A stretch of DNA of 64,000 nucleotides. It comes from CALKZN01 sp050633585. GTDB lineage: Bacteria; Pseudomonadota; Gammaproteobacteria; Arenicellales; Arenicellaceae. The stretch is taken from the NCBI GenBank assembly GCA_050633585.1, contig JBOEGT010000025.1, forward strand, positions 1 to 64,000. The letters are read 5' to 3'. Numbering within the stretch: position 1 is the first letter of the stretch; the number at the start of each line of letters is the position of its first letter. The position numbers and the translations under genes were made by a program. The notes under the pieces were generated by a model that was not told the DNA's origin, did no database searches, and saw nothing but the letters and a program-made list of their open reading frames with translations. Positions 25,882-34,494 of the stretch are shown here, one piece after another.

Positions 25882-26841
25882 TTACGAACTGAAGAATAAA
25901 CTGCATAGAGAAATGAATGCTATGGCTAGAACCCACAAGTATAAAGTGTTTCTGATAAGGTCTAGTGATCTTTTTATATCGGGTATTGTGGGTATGATGT
26001 CAGAACCAAAATAGGGCTTCTCGGTATAGCTTCCATGATAATACGTTGGACCACCTAAGCGCACATTTAAACTACCGGCACCAGAAGTCATGACAGGACC
26101 AGCATTAGGGCTGTTTAGCAAGCCTGATTGTTTTCTCCAACAATGAATGGCGAGTGCAGTATTGCCTAAAACGGTATAACTGAGGGCGACTAACCTTGCA
26201 GGGATATAATTAAGAACGTCGTCTAGGCGAGCGGCGAAACGGCCGAAATACAGGTATTGTTTGTTTCGATAGCCCCACATTGCATCTAGGGTGTTTATTA
26301 GCCGGTAGGCAATGACAGCTGGTGAGCCCAAGTTAGCCGTTATCTCAAGCAAACAAAACCAAAAAATTGGAGCAAAGATCGCATCACTACCATTTTCTAA
26401 TGCAGTTTCAATCGTGGCTTGTGTTATTTGTGTTTGATCCAGTTTTTCAGTATTTCGGCTGACAATCATACTTAAGGCGGTACGAGAGGCGTGCTGGTCA
26501 TTTTTCAAAAGGTGTTTGAAGACAGTCAAAACATGTTCTCGCAAACTTTGATGGCCTATTGCCCAATAGAGGACAATGATGTCGACAACCCATGACCAAG
26601 TCATATAGCGCGCGATAAAAAAGGATAAGATAAGAAACGGTACTATGAGTATCAAAACAGCGATTCCACCTTTTATGATGCTCAATGACGGCTGTTGCAC
26701 ATGACGCGTTGGCGCGAATGCATTGAAGCGATTATCTGCAATGTTTGCTAAATACCCAAAACCGACTAATGGGTGAAATCTGCGTGGTTCACCAAGAATC
26801 TGGTCAAGCAGGAGTGCTGTGATGACAACAATGAACAACAT
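25882..26841 (-). CDS. cbiB: Adenosylcobinamide-phosphate synthase CbiB (CobD in Pseudomonas)
   Basis: The membrane protein starts with LLLDQILGEPRRFHPLVGFG (about residues 10-29), the CbiB signature, and has LENGSDAIFAPIFW (about 147-160) and the C-terminal PNAGPVMTSGAGSLNVRLGG block (about 245-264). It attaches aminopropanol phosphate to adenosylcobyric acid. Several hydrophobic segments agree with its inner-membrane location. Substrate must come from import or from corrin genes elsewhere, because none is present here. Confidence 0.93.
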   Translation of the reverse strand: MLFIVVITALLLDQILGEPRRFHPLVGFGYLANIADNRFNAFAPTRHVQQPSLSIIKGGIAVLILIVPFLILSFFIARYMTWSWVVDIIVLYWAIGHQSLREHVLTVFKHLLKNDQHASRTALSMIVSRNTEKLDQTQITQATIETALENGSDAIFAPIFWFCLLEITANLGSPAVIAYRLINTLDAMWGYRNKQYLYFGRFAARLDDVLNYIPARLVALSYTVLGNTALAIHCWRKQSGLLNSPNAGPVMTSGAGSLNVRLGGPTYYHGSYTEKPYFGSDIIPTIPDIKRSLDLIRNTLYLWVLAIAFISLCSLFFSS

Positions 26842-26980
26842 AGATGGCTTAGAGTTTAAATGTGTAAATTAGTCAAGTGGCCGATATTTTAACGCGAGGG
26901 TTTTGACTGTGGTGCTTTTTCTGTTGTGTATATAAATGATTCATAGGCAGTATGCACATTATAGCGATAGGGCATAAAAA

Positions 26981-27008
26981 AACCCTACATCATTCATGAT
27001 GTAGGGTT
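26981..27008 (-). terminator. Rho-independent terminator downstream of fadL
   Basis: A 12-bp perfect stem (AACCCTACATCA / TGATGTAGGGTT) with a TTCA loop is followed, in the minus-strand direction, by a run of T. It ends the fadL transcript 18 bp after the stop. Confidence 0.9.
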
Positions 27009-27026
27009 TTCCTGGGTTTCTGAATG

Positions 27027-28313
27027 TTAGAACTTTTTCGTCAAAGCGAAAGATAGGATATGGACTTCAGGTGTTGCTTTACCCGTATATGGTAAGCCTG
27101 TGAATGAAGCGTGTCCTGGTCCGATATTGACCACGGCTTCATCTTTAACACGTGCATAAGTATACCCAAAGTCAATCGTGAGTGACTTGATGTTCTTAGT
27201 AAAGCCTAGTGATAACCAATAACGATCGTTGTCCGGTAGTTGAGTTGTACGAGTGTTATCTCGAACTGTTGTTTCATCAAGCCCAAGACCAGCTCTTAAA
27301 GCCAAGGTATCTGAGTATTGATATTCACCACCGATACTATAGAAGTTGGTGTCAACATAATTCAGTGGCACAGCGACAGGGTTGCCGCCAATCGTCACGA
27401 CATTGCCTGTGGCTGAGCTTTTGACGAGTAAGGTGCCTACGGATGACCACTCGGCACGCTCTAATGTTAGACCTAGTGTGAATTTGTCAGTCAGCTGCTG
27501 CTTTAACCCGAGAGTAATCAGAGACGGAGTTTCTAAATCAAGATTTACATCGCCAGCAACACCAATAGCAGGGGCAGAAATTGTGCCTTCTACATCATGA
27601 TCAATACTGGAACGGTATCCTAAGCCGATCGCTGTTTTGCCGATTTTATAGTTAACACCTAGCGTGTAACCAACAGCGACATCGTCACCTTGAATATTCA
27701 ACACGGGGTCGTTTGCTGAAAATCGTCCAGCGCTCGCGCCAACAGGAATTGCGCGGCTTAACTCTAGGTCGATATACTGAACTTGTAAGCCGCCGCCTAT
27801 TGTTAGTTCTTCTGTGACATCATAAGAAATGGTAGGGCTTAAATTGATAGATGCGGCTTCAGCAGTGAGGCTGACATACTGACTACGCGAGCCTCGGTCT
27901 GCTTCAGTGGATGTTCCAAAGGGAGCCGTTAATGATAATCCCCATGCAAGTTTGTCATTAATTTCACTAGCGTAATACACGTTAGGGACCAATGATGTAC
28001 CACCAACGTCTCCGGTTTCTTCTAAATCGCGATATATCACGTTGGAAGCGCCTGTGGTTTCAATATCAGATTCGGCGTGAATAATAGAAAATGCGCCTTG
28101 AATTTCTGAGCCTTCGACTTCACCAATGTTGGCAGGATTCCAAAATGATGTAGAAAGATCACCTCCAGCAGCAATTCCTGCAAAGGATGAGCCTTGGCCA
28201 TATGTACTTTGTTCACGCAAAGCGAAACCAGCGGCATTAACAACGGTTGATGTGAGAACAGCAGACGCGGTTAACGCACTGTAAACTAGGAGTTTTTTGG
28301 GTGTGTTTTTCAT
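27027..28313 (-). CDS. fadL: FadL/OmpP1 outer-membrane long-chain fatty acid transport protein
   Basis: The start at 28313 (MKNTPKKLL) gives a proper signal peptide ending VVNA-AGF; an in-frame upstream ATG at 28352 would add 13 charged residues before it. The mature N-terminus AGFALREQSTYGQGSSFAG is the FadL hatch signature and the chain ends in the beta-signal FALTKKF. It should take up long-chain fatty acids or other hydrophobic compounds. It sits between cbiB and the cobC-cobS run with its own terminator, so it is a separate unit within the cobalamin region. Confidence 0.9.
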   Translation of the reverse strand: MKNTPKKLLVYSALTASAVLTSTVVNAAGFALREQSTYGQGSSFAGIAAGGDLSTSFWNPANIGEVEGSEIQGAFSIIHAESDIETTGASNVIYRDLEETGDVGGTSLVPNVYYASEINDKLAWGLSLTAPFGTSTEADRGSRSQYVSLTAEAASINLSPTISYDVTEELTIGGGLQVQYIDLELSRAIPVGASAGRFSANDPVLNIQGDDVAVGYTLGVNYKIGKTAIGLGYRSSIDHDVEGTISAPAIGVAGDVNLDLETPSLITLGLKQQLTDKFTLGLTLERAEWSSVGTLLVKSSATGNVVTIGGNPVAVPLNYVDTNFYSIGGEYQYSDTLALRAGLGLDETTVRDNTRTTQLPDNDRYWLSLGFTKNIKSLTIDFGYTYARVKDEAVVNIGPGHASFTGLPYTGKATPEVHILSFALTKKF

Positions 28314-28447
28314 GACTTTTCGCTCTATTATTTTGTTTTTACCAGCATGCACCTTTGATTTAAAGATGTCAAATAGTTAATCTTTCATTTCTATAAGTAG
28401 AAAAATAAGACCTCATAGGTATTGTTATATTAAACTTTTTTTAATGT

Positions 28448-29035
28448 TTAGCTAATAAACTGCAATGAATAGCTTTTATTAATCAATTGCACAGAAAATA
28501 TCGCGCCATAGCTGAGCTTTAAATTAAAAATATTTTCTAAGGGTATTTTTAGAAAATACGCTGCTACTAAACGCAATACTCCTGCATGAGTCACTACAAT
28601 AATATTGCTAGCATTAGAGGCTAGCAACTGTTGTAAAAATGCATCAACTCGTTGCTTCATTTCAATCAAGCTTTCTCCGTTAGGAGGCGCTGTATTGATG
28701 AAATCATCTGTCCATGCTTGACTCTCTGTTCTGCAAATTGTATCCCAATGTTTGCCCTCCCAGTCGCCAAAATTGACTTCTTGTAACGCATTAATTGTTT
28801 TTATAATGTGTTTAGATGGTTGTTTTTGTTCAATTTTTTTGGCTAATTGCATGCACCGCTTAGCTGGGCTGGAAAAAATTTTGTCATATTGAGCTTTGTT
28901 CGATTGCAATTCCAGTGTGCGTAAAATGAGTGAAGACTCTTCTTCAAAACTGTGTGCCAATTCTATATCTTTTTGCCCATAACAAATATTAGCTTGTATT
29001 TCTGGAGTGGTATGACGAACAAAGTGGATCAGCAT
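28448..29035 (-). CDS. cobC: Alpha-ribazole phosphatase (histidine phosphatase family)
   Basis: FVRHTTPE at residues 5-12 is the RH catalytic start of the histidine phosphatase superfamily. NFGDWEGKHW (about 90-99) and VTHAGVLR (about 148-155, second His) complete the active site. Linked to cobS (4-bp gap) it should remove phosphate from alpha-ribazole 5'-phosphate or adenosylcobalamin 5'-phosphate in the final step of cobalamin assembly. Similar enzymes act on phosphoglycerate, but the context decides. Confidence 0.87.
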   Translation of the reverse strand: MLIHFVRHTTPEIQANICYGQKDIELAHSFEEESSLILRTLELQSNKAQYDKIFSSPAKRCMQLAKKIEQKQPSKHIIKTINALQEVNFGDWEGKHWDTICRTESQAWTDDFINTAPPNGESLIEMKQRVDAFLQQLLASNASNIIVVTHAGVLRLVAAYFLKIPLENIFNLKLSYGAIFSVQLINKSYSLQFIS

Positions 29036-29039
29036 AATA

Positions 29040-29843
29040 TTAATTTGTCGCAGCTGCGCTCAACGATAAAACACTTAAATAAAAGATAAGTTCTAAAATT
29101 TGCTGCATAGCGCCAAGGCAGTCGCCTGTGTAACCGCCAATTCGTTTTTTAAAATAACGGTTTACTATAAGAAAACAAACACATAATGGAATGATGGTGA
29201 GGCCATATATGGGCTTAAGAATGACCAAAAAAAGAAAACTTGGCAACACGAAATACATGCTGAAAAGTAAATCTTTTTTTGGCAATCGCATTGAGGTGAT
29301 GGGTTTTATTTTGCTTGTGTCTGTGTCTTGTACATACTCTAGCAATTCGATGCTTAATGATGCGCCAAAACGGCTCACAGCATGACCATTAATGTAGGCG
29401 AGAAATAATAGAATCGTTGACTGCTTTCCAATCTCATAGAGTGCCATAAACTTGAGACTGAATAACAAGGCGATACCCACCACGGCATAGCTTCCGACAC
29501 GGCTATCTTTCATGATGGTTAAAATTTGGGTTTTATTCCAGCCAGCACCAAAAGCATCACAACAATCAGCAAAACCATCTTCGTGAAAAGCGCCAGTGAT
29601 GATAACGGTTAACACAATAGAGAGTAATATGGCAACAGATAAAGGCAATAGCGCTTGAAGCATTAAAATACTGATTGCCGCGATAAAACCTATAATGACA
29701 CCAACTGCAGGAAAATATTTACGTGACTGATTTAAGATTGTTTCTGAATAGGCTGAATCCTTTGGGACGGGCAAGCGCGTATAAAACATGATTGCCGCTA
29801 AAAAATAGTCCTTCTCTTTTTTGAAAAACGTCATATTATTCAT
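29040..29843 (-). CDS. cobS: Adenosylcobinamide-GDP ribazoletransferase CobS
   Basis: MFYTRLPVPKD (about residues 19-29), FHEDGFADCCDAFGAGWNK (about 86-104) and MKDSRVGSYAVVG (about 110-122) are the CobS signature motifs, with the acidic DGxxD pair that binds metal. Six or so membrane segments follow. It joins alpha-ribazole phosphate to adenosylcobinamide-GDP to make the completed nucleotide loop. The gene lies 3 bp from btuF. Confidence 0.93.
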   Translation of the reverse strand: MNNMTFFKKEKDYFLAAIMFYTRLPVPKDSAYSETILNQSRKYFPAVGVIIGFIAAISILMLQALLPLSVAILLSIVLTVIITGAFHEDGFADCCDAFGAGWNKTQILTIMKDSRVGSYAVVGIALLFSLKFMALYEIGKQSTILLFLAYINGHAVSRFGASLSIELLEYVQDTDTSKIKPITSMRLPKKDLLFSMYFVLPSFLFLVILKPIYGLTIIPLCVCFLIVNRYFKKRIGGYTGDCLGAMQQILELIFYLSVLSLSAAATN

Positions 29844-29846
29844 GTG

Positions 29847-30809
29847 CTATTGGCGCAGTGTCAAATGAGTTCTGGCTTGATCGAGTTTTTCGCAAATCGA
29901 TTCTGCTCCTTGAAGAATCCTGATGGAGTGGCGACTCACGATGTCAGCATTGACCACAAAAAGATTACTATTTTTCACGGCACGTATACTTGGCCAAGAT
30001 TTCCACTTACCCAAAGCCTCATCAACCGATGTGTGCGTATCGCCTGTTATGATGACCTCAGGGTTTCTTTCAATCAGTGATTCTAAACTGATAATTGGTG
30101 CTTTAATGGGTTCGCTTGCATAGATGTTGATACCTCCACATAGACGTAAAACATCACTAATAATTTGTTTTCCGTTAATCGTGTAAATAGGGTCGTCCCA
30201 TACTTGATAAAAAACGGTAATTGGTGTTTTGTGTTTTTGACTCTGTTCGATTTTTGTCAGGTCTCTAAGGTGTTGTTGTGCGACTTTCTCAGCATGATCA
30301 TACCGTCCTGTTAGCTTGCCTATGTGTCGGATAGATCGTGCGACTTCCGATATGGTACTGGGTTCGTCTAAATATAAAGGAATTCCTAGTTGCCGTAATT
30401 TAGTAATAAAGTGTTCTGGGGTGCCCGATTCCCACGCTAAGATTAAGTCAGGCTTTAAGTCAGCAATCGCTTCTATGTTGAACTGATTATAGCCTCCCAC
30501 TTTAGGAAGCGTTGTTGCTTCGGGTGGAAAATTGGCATAATTGACGCGCGCGATAAGTAGATCTCCAGCGCCTGCACTATATACATTTTCAACAATATGG
30601 GGCGCTAGAGCAATGACGCGTTGAGCCGGTTTATTAAGAGTGACTGGTTCGCCAGAGTCGTCAATGATTTGAATGATGTTGGATTGATTATCACGTTTGT
30701 CCGGTGTATTCACTCGCGAATCATTGTCAGGGGTGCAGGCTGTGAGGCTCAGACCAAGCGTTAAAAAAAACATTGCTGTAGAAATAAACAGCTTTGTTTT
30801 AGCTCTCAT
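29847..30809 (-). CDS. btuF: Periplasmic cobalamin-binding lipoprotein BtuF
   Basis: The start carries a signal peptide ending LSLTAC, a lipobox, so it is a membrane-anchored lipoprotein of 320 residues. PAQRVIALAPHIVENVYSAGAG (in parts) and LKPDLILAWESGTPEHF are typical of the BtuF/FecB periplasmic-binding fold. It is placed among btuC, btuD and cobalamin assembly genes, which supports corrinoid rather than haem or siderophore as ligand. The start overlaps the cobT stop by 4 bp. Confidence 0.87.
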   Translation of the reverse strand: MRAKTKLFISTAMFFLTLGLSLTACTPDNDSRVNTPDKRDNQSNIIQIIDDSGEPVTLNKPAQRVIALAPHIVENVYSAGAGDLLIARVNYANFPPEATTLPKVGGYNQFNIEAIADLKPDLILAWESGTPEHFITKLRQLGIPLYLDEPSTISEVARSIRHIGKLTGRYDHAEKVAQQHLRDLTKIEQSQKHKTPITVFYQVWDDPIYTINGKQIISDVLRLCGGINIYASEPIKAPIISLESLIERNPEVIITGDTHTSVDEALGKWKSWPSIRAVKNSNLFVVNADIVSRHSIRILQGAESICEKLDQARTHLTLRQ

Positions 30810-31912
30810 TGTTTTTTCCCTGCGATAGCGGCTTCCTCGAAAGTCGCCATATTATTATGCAGTGTGAGCGCTGACCGAAGTAACGGAATACAAATAGCAG
30901 CACCACTGCCTTCTCCTAGTCGCATGCCTATATTTAATAACGGTTGGGCTTGTAAGTGATGTAAAGCGATTGTGTGTGCAGGTTCAGCCGATTGATGTGA
31001 GAATAATAGCCAGTCGCGACAACTAGGGTTTAAGTTGACGGCAATTAAGGCGGCGGCTGTGCTAATGAATCCATCTACCAAACTAGGAATTTTGTGTTGA
31101 GCCATCGCAATGTATGTACCTGCCAGTGCAGCAATTTCAAAGCCTCCAACTTTGCGTAATACATCATAAGCGTTGATGTCATTGCTGTGTGTACTCTTGT
31201 CTGAGTAGTAATCTAGTTTGTGCAGCGTGAGTGCACGCTCAATAATGCGTGCTTTTCGACTTACTCCGGCTGAATCAATTCCCGTGCCGGGCCCACAAGC
31301 TTGGGTAGGGGAAATACCAAGTAGTGAGCAATAAATTGCAGATGCTGAACTCGTATTACCAATACCCATGTCTCCACCAATAAATAAGTCGATCGTATTA
31401 TGTTGGCTTAAATAAGATGACGTTATTTCTTTGCCGGTAGTTAATGCTTGTTTAACCTGAGTATCAGTCATGGCCTCAGAGTGGCTAAAGTCCGCAGTAC
31501 CAGGGCCTAAGTCAATATTGATAAGTTGAGGGTGTTGTAACACGTCATCTGCATGTGGTAACGGTGTGCTGAGGCCCATGTTTACAACGGCAAAATTGGC
31601 TTGTTCTGCCTCGCTAAGGACACTAATAGCAGCACCACCATTGATGAAATTTAACACCATTTGCATCGTCACTTCTTGTGGAAAAGCCGACACATTTTGA
31701 TGGCAAATTCCATGGTCTCCTGCAAAAACACGAACCATGATATGTTTGATTTCAGGCGTATCGGTTTGTTGCCACGCAGAGAATTTAACGGCAAGTTCTT
31801 CGAGTTTCCCTAATGACCCCATAGGCTTCGTGAGTGTTGCTTGTCTTTTTTGTGCGTTATCAGCCGACACTTGGCAAGGTGAATGACACTCTTTTTCAAA
31901 CCATTGATTCAT
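30806..31912 (-). CDS. cobT: Nicotinate-nucleotide--dimethylbenzimidazole phosphoribosyltransferase CobT
   Basis: LTKPMGSLGKLEELAV (about residues 28-43), VFAGDHGI, NFINGGAAISVLSE, FIGGDMGIGNTSSASA and the C-terminal LRLGEGSG-like block are the classic CobT motifs, with the catalytic Glu near the end. It transfers phosphoribose from nicotinate mononucleotide to dimethylbenzimidazole, the product of BluB at 24052. Length (368 aa) is normal. Confidence 0.95.
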   Translation of the reverse strand: MNQWFEKECHSPCQVSADNAQKRQATLTKPMGSLGKLEELAVKFSAWQQTDTPEIKHIMVRVFAGDHGICHQNVSAFPQEVTMQMVLNFINGGAAISVLSEAEQANFAVVNMGLSTPLPHADDVLQHPQLINIDLGPGTADFSHSEAMTDTQVKQALTTGKEITSSYLSQHNTIDLFIGGDMGIGNTSSASAIYCSLLGISPTQACGPGTGIDSAGVSRKARIIERALTLHKLDYYSDKSTHSNDINAYDVLRKVGGFEIAALAGTYIAMAQHKIPSLVDGFISTAAALIAVNLNPSCRDWLLFSHQSAEPAHTIALHHLQAQPLLNIGMRLGEGSGAAICIPLLRSALTLHNNMATFEEAAIAGKKQ

Positions 31913-31922
31913 TGCTATCTCT

Positions 31923-32477
31923 TTATTTTAATTGATGCGCTAACCCTGCAGTGATGAAGCTAACGTTATCACATAGTTGTGCAAGTTCTTGATGTAACCA
32001 GCCCGCGTTGTCTACAAATTCTCGACTGAGTTTATCCATTGGAACAATACCTTGACCCACTTCATTGCTCACCATCACAATAGTTGCCGATGTTTGCTTT
32101 AATGATTGGAAAAAAGCGTCCTTTTGTTTTGTCCAATTTTTATAGTGCATGCAGTTACTCAACCATAGTGTTAAACACTCAATTAAAATGAAATCATTGG
32201 CGTTAAATTGAGAGAGGGTGTTTGCGAGTTCAATGGGTTCTTCAATGAGCTCCCATTGAATTGGTGTTATCAAGTTGTTTTCATGTTGTTGTCGATCTAG
32301 CTGGTGTTGTTGAATTCTTGCACGCATTTCATCGTCTAGAGCTTCAGCTGTTGCAATATAATGAATCGTAGCGCGAGACCCTGAATAGCCTTGTGATGCT
32401 TTTTGTATAATAGAGTGTTCGGCGAATTGACTTTTCCCGCTTCGAGCGCCGCCTAATACTAACTGTTTTGTATTCAT
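31923..32477 (-). CDS. cobU: Bifunctional adenosylcobinamide kinase/guanylyltransferase CobU (CobP)
   Basis: The start at 32477 gives MNTKQLVLGGARSGKSQFAE, with the P-loop GGARSGKS near the N-terminus as in known CobU. A longer in-frame start at 32555 would overlap btuD by 55 bp and add 26 residues not found in the family. HYIATAEALDDEM (about 39-51), LIECLTLWLSNCM and VSNEVGQGIVP are family motifs. The enzyme phosphorylates adenosylcobinamide and then adds GMP, preparing it for CobS. Confidence 0.93.
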   Translation of the reverse strand: MNTKQLVLGGARSGKSQFAEHSIIQKASQGYSGSRATIHYIATAEALDDEMRARIQQHQLDRQQHENNLITPIQWELIEEPIELANTLSQFNANDFILIECLTLWLSNCMHYKNWTKQKDAFFQSLKQTSATIVMVSNEVGQGIVPMDKLSREFVDNAGWLHQELAQLCDNVSFITAGLAHQLK

Positions 32478-32500
32478 TTTCTTATTAATAGCTTGGACGT

Positions 32501-33286
32501 TTATGTTTCTAAAATAATCGGTTTTCCAGTTGATGAATGAGTGATGATTTGACAAGTTACGCCAAATAGTTCTTCAATTAAAGGGGGGTGAATAATCTTT
32601 TTAGGTGAACCTGTTGCAATAATGCTACCTTGATGTAAGGCAATTAATTGATCTGAATAGTTTGAGGCTGTGTTCAGGTTGTGAAGCACCATAAGTATAG
32701 CAACATTATTGTGTTTGAATTGCTGCAAGAATTGCATCAGCTTTTGTTGATGTCCTAAGTCAAGTGAGGTGTTGGGCTCGTCTAGCAATAGTACTCGTGG
32801 AGACTTGCAATCTTGTTCACGCCAGATTTGCGCTAACACTCGAGCAATTTGAACACGTTGTTTTTCTCCACCGGATAACTGAGGATATAAACGTTGTGAA
32901 AAATCTTGCATTTCAACCACCTCAAGGCACTCGTCGACGATAGTAGCGTCAATGCTGTCACCTGTGTGATGAGGGGTACGGCCTAAACGGACAACCTCTC
33001 TTATTGTGTAGGGAAAATTCAATAAGCTGAGTTGCGGTAAAAAACTTATGCAGCGTGCTTTAAATGGGGTTACTTGCTTAGGGTTAATAGCCTTTCCATG
33101 TAATAAGATATCACCAGAATTGATAGTGATATCACCCATAATCGCTTTTAGAAGCGTCGATTTTCCAGCTCCATTGGTCCCAATGATGGTGGTAATTTCA
33201 CCGCTTCTGACAGAAAAAGAAATGTCTTTAAGAATATCTTTAGCTGAATTTGTGCTGATGCAGACATTTTTAACGTCAATACTCAT
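32501..33286 (-). CDS. btuD: ABC transporter ATP-binding protein BtuD (FecCD-type partner)
   Basis: Walker A GTNGAGKST (about residues 36-44), signature LSGGEKQRVQIAR (about 137-149) and Walker B VLLLDEPNTSLD (about 162-173) are intact. The 261-residue length and the Q-loop region match the BtuD/HmuV group of ATPases. With btuC (12 bp upstream) and btuF it forms a vitamin B12 importer. Confidence 0.9.
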   Translation of the reverse strand: MSIDVKNVCISTNSAKDILKDISFSVRSGEITTIIGTNGAGKSTLLKAIMGDITINSGDILLHGKAINPKQVTPFKARCISFLPQLSLLNFPYTIREVVRLGRTPHHTGDSIDATIVDECLEVVEMQDFSQRLYPQLSGGEKQRVQIARVLAQIWREQDCKSPRVLLLDEPNTSLDLGHQQKLMQFLQQFKHNNVAILMVLHNLNTASNYSDQLIALHQGSIIATGSPKKIIHPPLIEELFGVTCQIITHSSTGKPIILET

Positions 33287-33298
33287 GAATTTTCACCT

Positions 33299-34393
33299 TC
33301 ACCCTTCTTGCATACCGTATTTGTAGCGGCTCTTGAGAAGTGAAATAAAGAAGGGGGCTCCAATCAGCGCAGTAACCACCCCTACAGGTAGCTCGGAAGG
33401 CGATATTATTGTGCGTGCCAACGTGTCAGCTAACAATAATAAAATAGCACCAGCCATGAGTGTGGCAGGAATAAGGTAGCGATGATTGGGGCCGATGATA
33501 AGGCGCATCATGTGAGGCACGATTAAGCCGATAAACCCAATGCCTCCGGCAATTGCAACGGATAAGCCTACACCTGCTGCGACGAGGATAATCAACCTAA
33601 GTTTTGTCTTTTGGATGTGAATGCCTAAATGCCGTGCTTCAGATTCGCCTAGCAATAATGCATTGAGCGCGGTACTTTGACGTTTAAACAGAATGCATAA
33701 AGCGAAAACAATGAACGTCATTAAAGTCACCTGAGAATAATTAGCGCCGTCTAAACCTCCCATTCGCCACAGGCTAATACGACGCAAGGCATCACTATCT
33801 GATAGGTATTCTAAAAGGCTTGTGAATCCTCCTGCGAGTGCTGTGATTGCTATTCCGGCCAGTAACATAGTGGCTACCGAGGTGCCATTGGCGCTGGTTG
33901 ATAGTTGGTAGACTAATAAAACAGTGATTAAAGCGCTCAAAAAAGCCCCTATACTCACCAATGAGATACCAATCGATGAACTGCTGAGTTCAGTGAAGCC
34001 AAGCCAACTTGTTCCTAAGAAAATCATGATAGTAGCGCCAATAGATGCGCCAGCGGATACACCAATGAGTGATGGGTCGGCGAGGGGATTTCTAAATAAA
34101 CCTTGTGTGACTGTTCCACAACTAGCCAGTGTTGCACCGATTAAAAGGGCTAAGAGAACTCGTGGTAAGCGAATTTTTTCAATGATGAGTTGTAGATTAC
34201 TTTCTGGATGTCCTGAAGAAAAAGGGTTTAAACTAGTAATAATCGTTTTGATCGGTATGTTTGCACTTCCCAATGATAGAGATACGATACAGCAAATGAA
34301 CAATAATACGGCCATACCAAATAGTAGGAGCATTTTTTGTCGATGCTGATATCGTGGGTTAAATGAAAAGCTCATATGTTGTATTGCCATCAA
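33299..34393 (-). CDS. btuC: Vitamin B12 ABC transporter permease BtuC
   Basis: RLPRVLLALLIGATLASCGT (about residues 74-93) and FRNPLADPSLIGVSAGASIGA (in parts) are hallmark FecCD-family elements. About ten membrane segments and the C-terminal GGIGFIGLIVPHMMRLIIGP block complete the fold. It pairs with BtuD and BtuF. It lies about 100 bp downstream of btuB, separated by a stem-loop that may reduce read-through. Confidence 0.9.
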   Translation of the reverse strand: MMAIQHMSFSFNPRYQHRQKMLLLFGMAVLLFICCIVSLSLGSANIPIKTIITSLNPFSSGHPESNLQLIIEKIRLPRVLLALLIGATLASCGTVTQGLFRNPLADPSLIGVSAGASIGATIMIFLGTSWLGFTELSSSSIGISLVSIGAFLSALITVLLVYQLSTSANGTSVATMLLAGIAITALAGGFTSLLEYLSDSDALRRISLWRMGGLDGANYSQVTLMTFIVFALCILFKRQSTALNALLLGESEARHLGIHIQKTKLRLIILVAAGVGLSVAIAGGIGFIGLIVPHMMRLIIGPNHRYLIPATLMAGAILLLLADTLARTIISPSELPVGVVTALIGAPFFISLLKSRYKYGMQEG

Positions 34394-34407
34394 AACAATC
34401 TATAAAA

Positions 34408-34444
34408 CAAGGAAGTACGATATGTTAATTTTCGTACTTCCTTG
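34408..34444 (-). terminator. Stem-loop between btuB and btuC (attenuator or terminator)
   Basis: CAAGGAAGTACG and CGTACTTCCTTG form a perfect 12-bp stem over a 13-nt loop; in the minus-strand direction it is followed by TTTTAT. The short T-run suggests partial termination, giving more BtuB receptor than transporter mRNA. Confidence 0.65.
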
Positions 34445-34494
34445 ACTCCCGTGCTACTGTAGCATTTTATCGTTTGAATCCTTTTAAATCATGG

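Noticed and set aside
33924..34349. 141-codon + strand ORF inside btuC
   Set aside because: Antisense shadow of the permease's hydrophobic segments.
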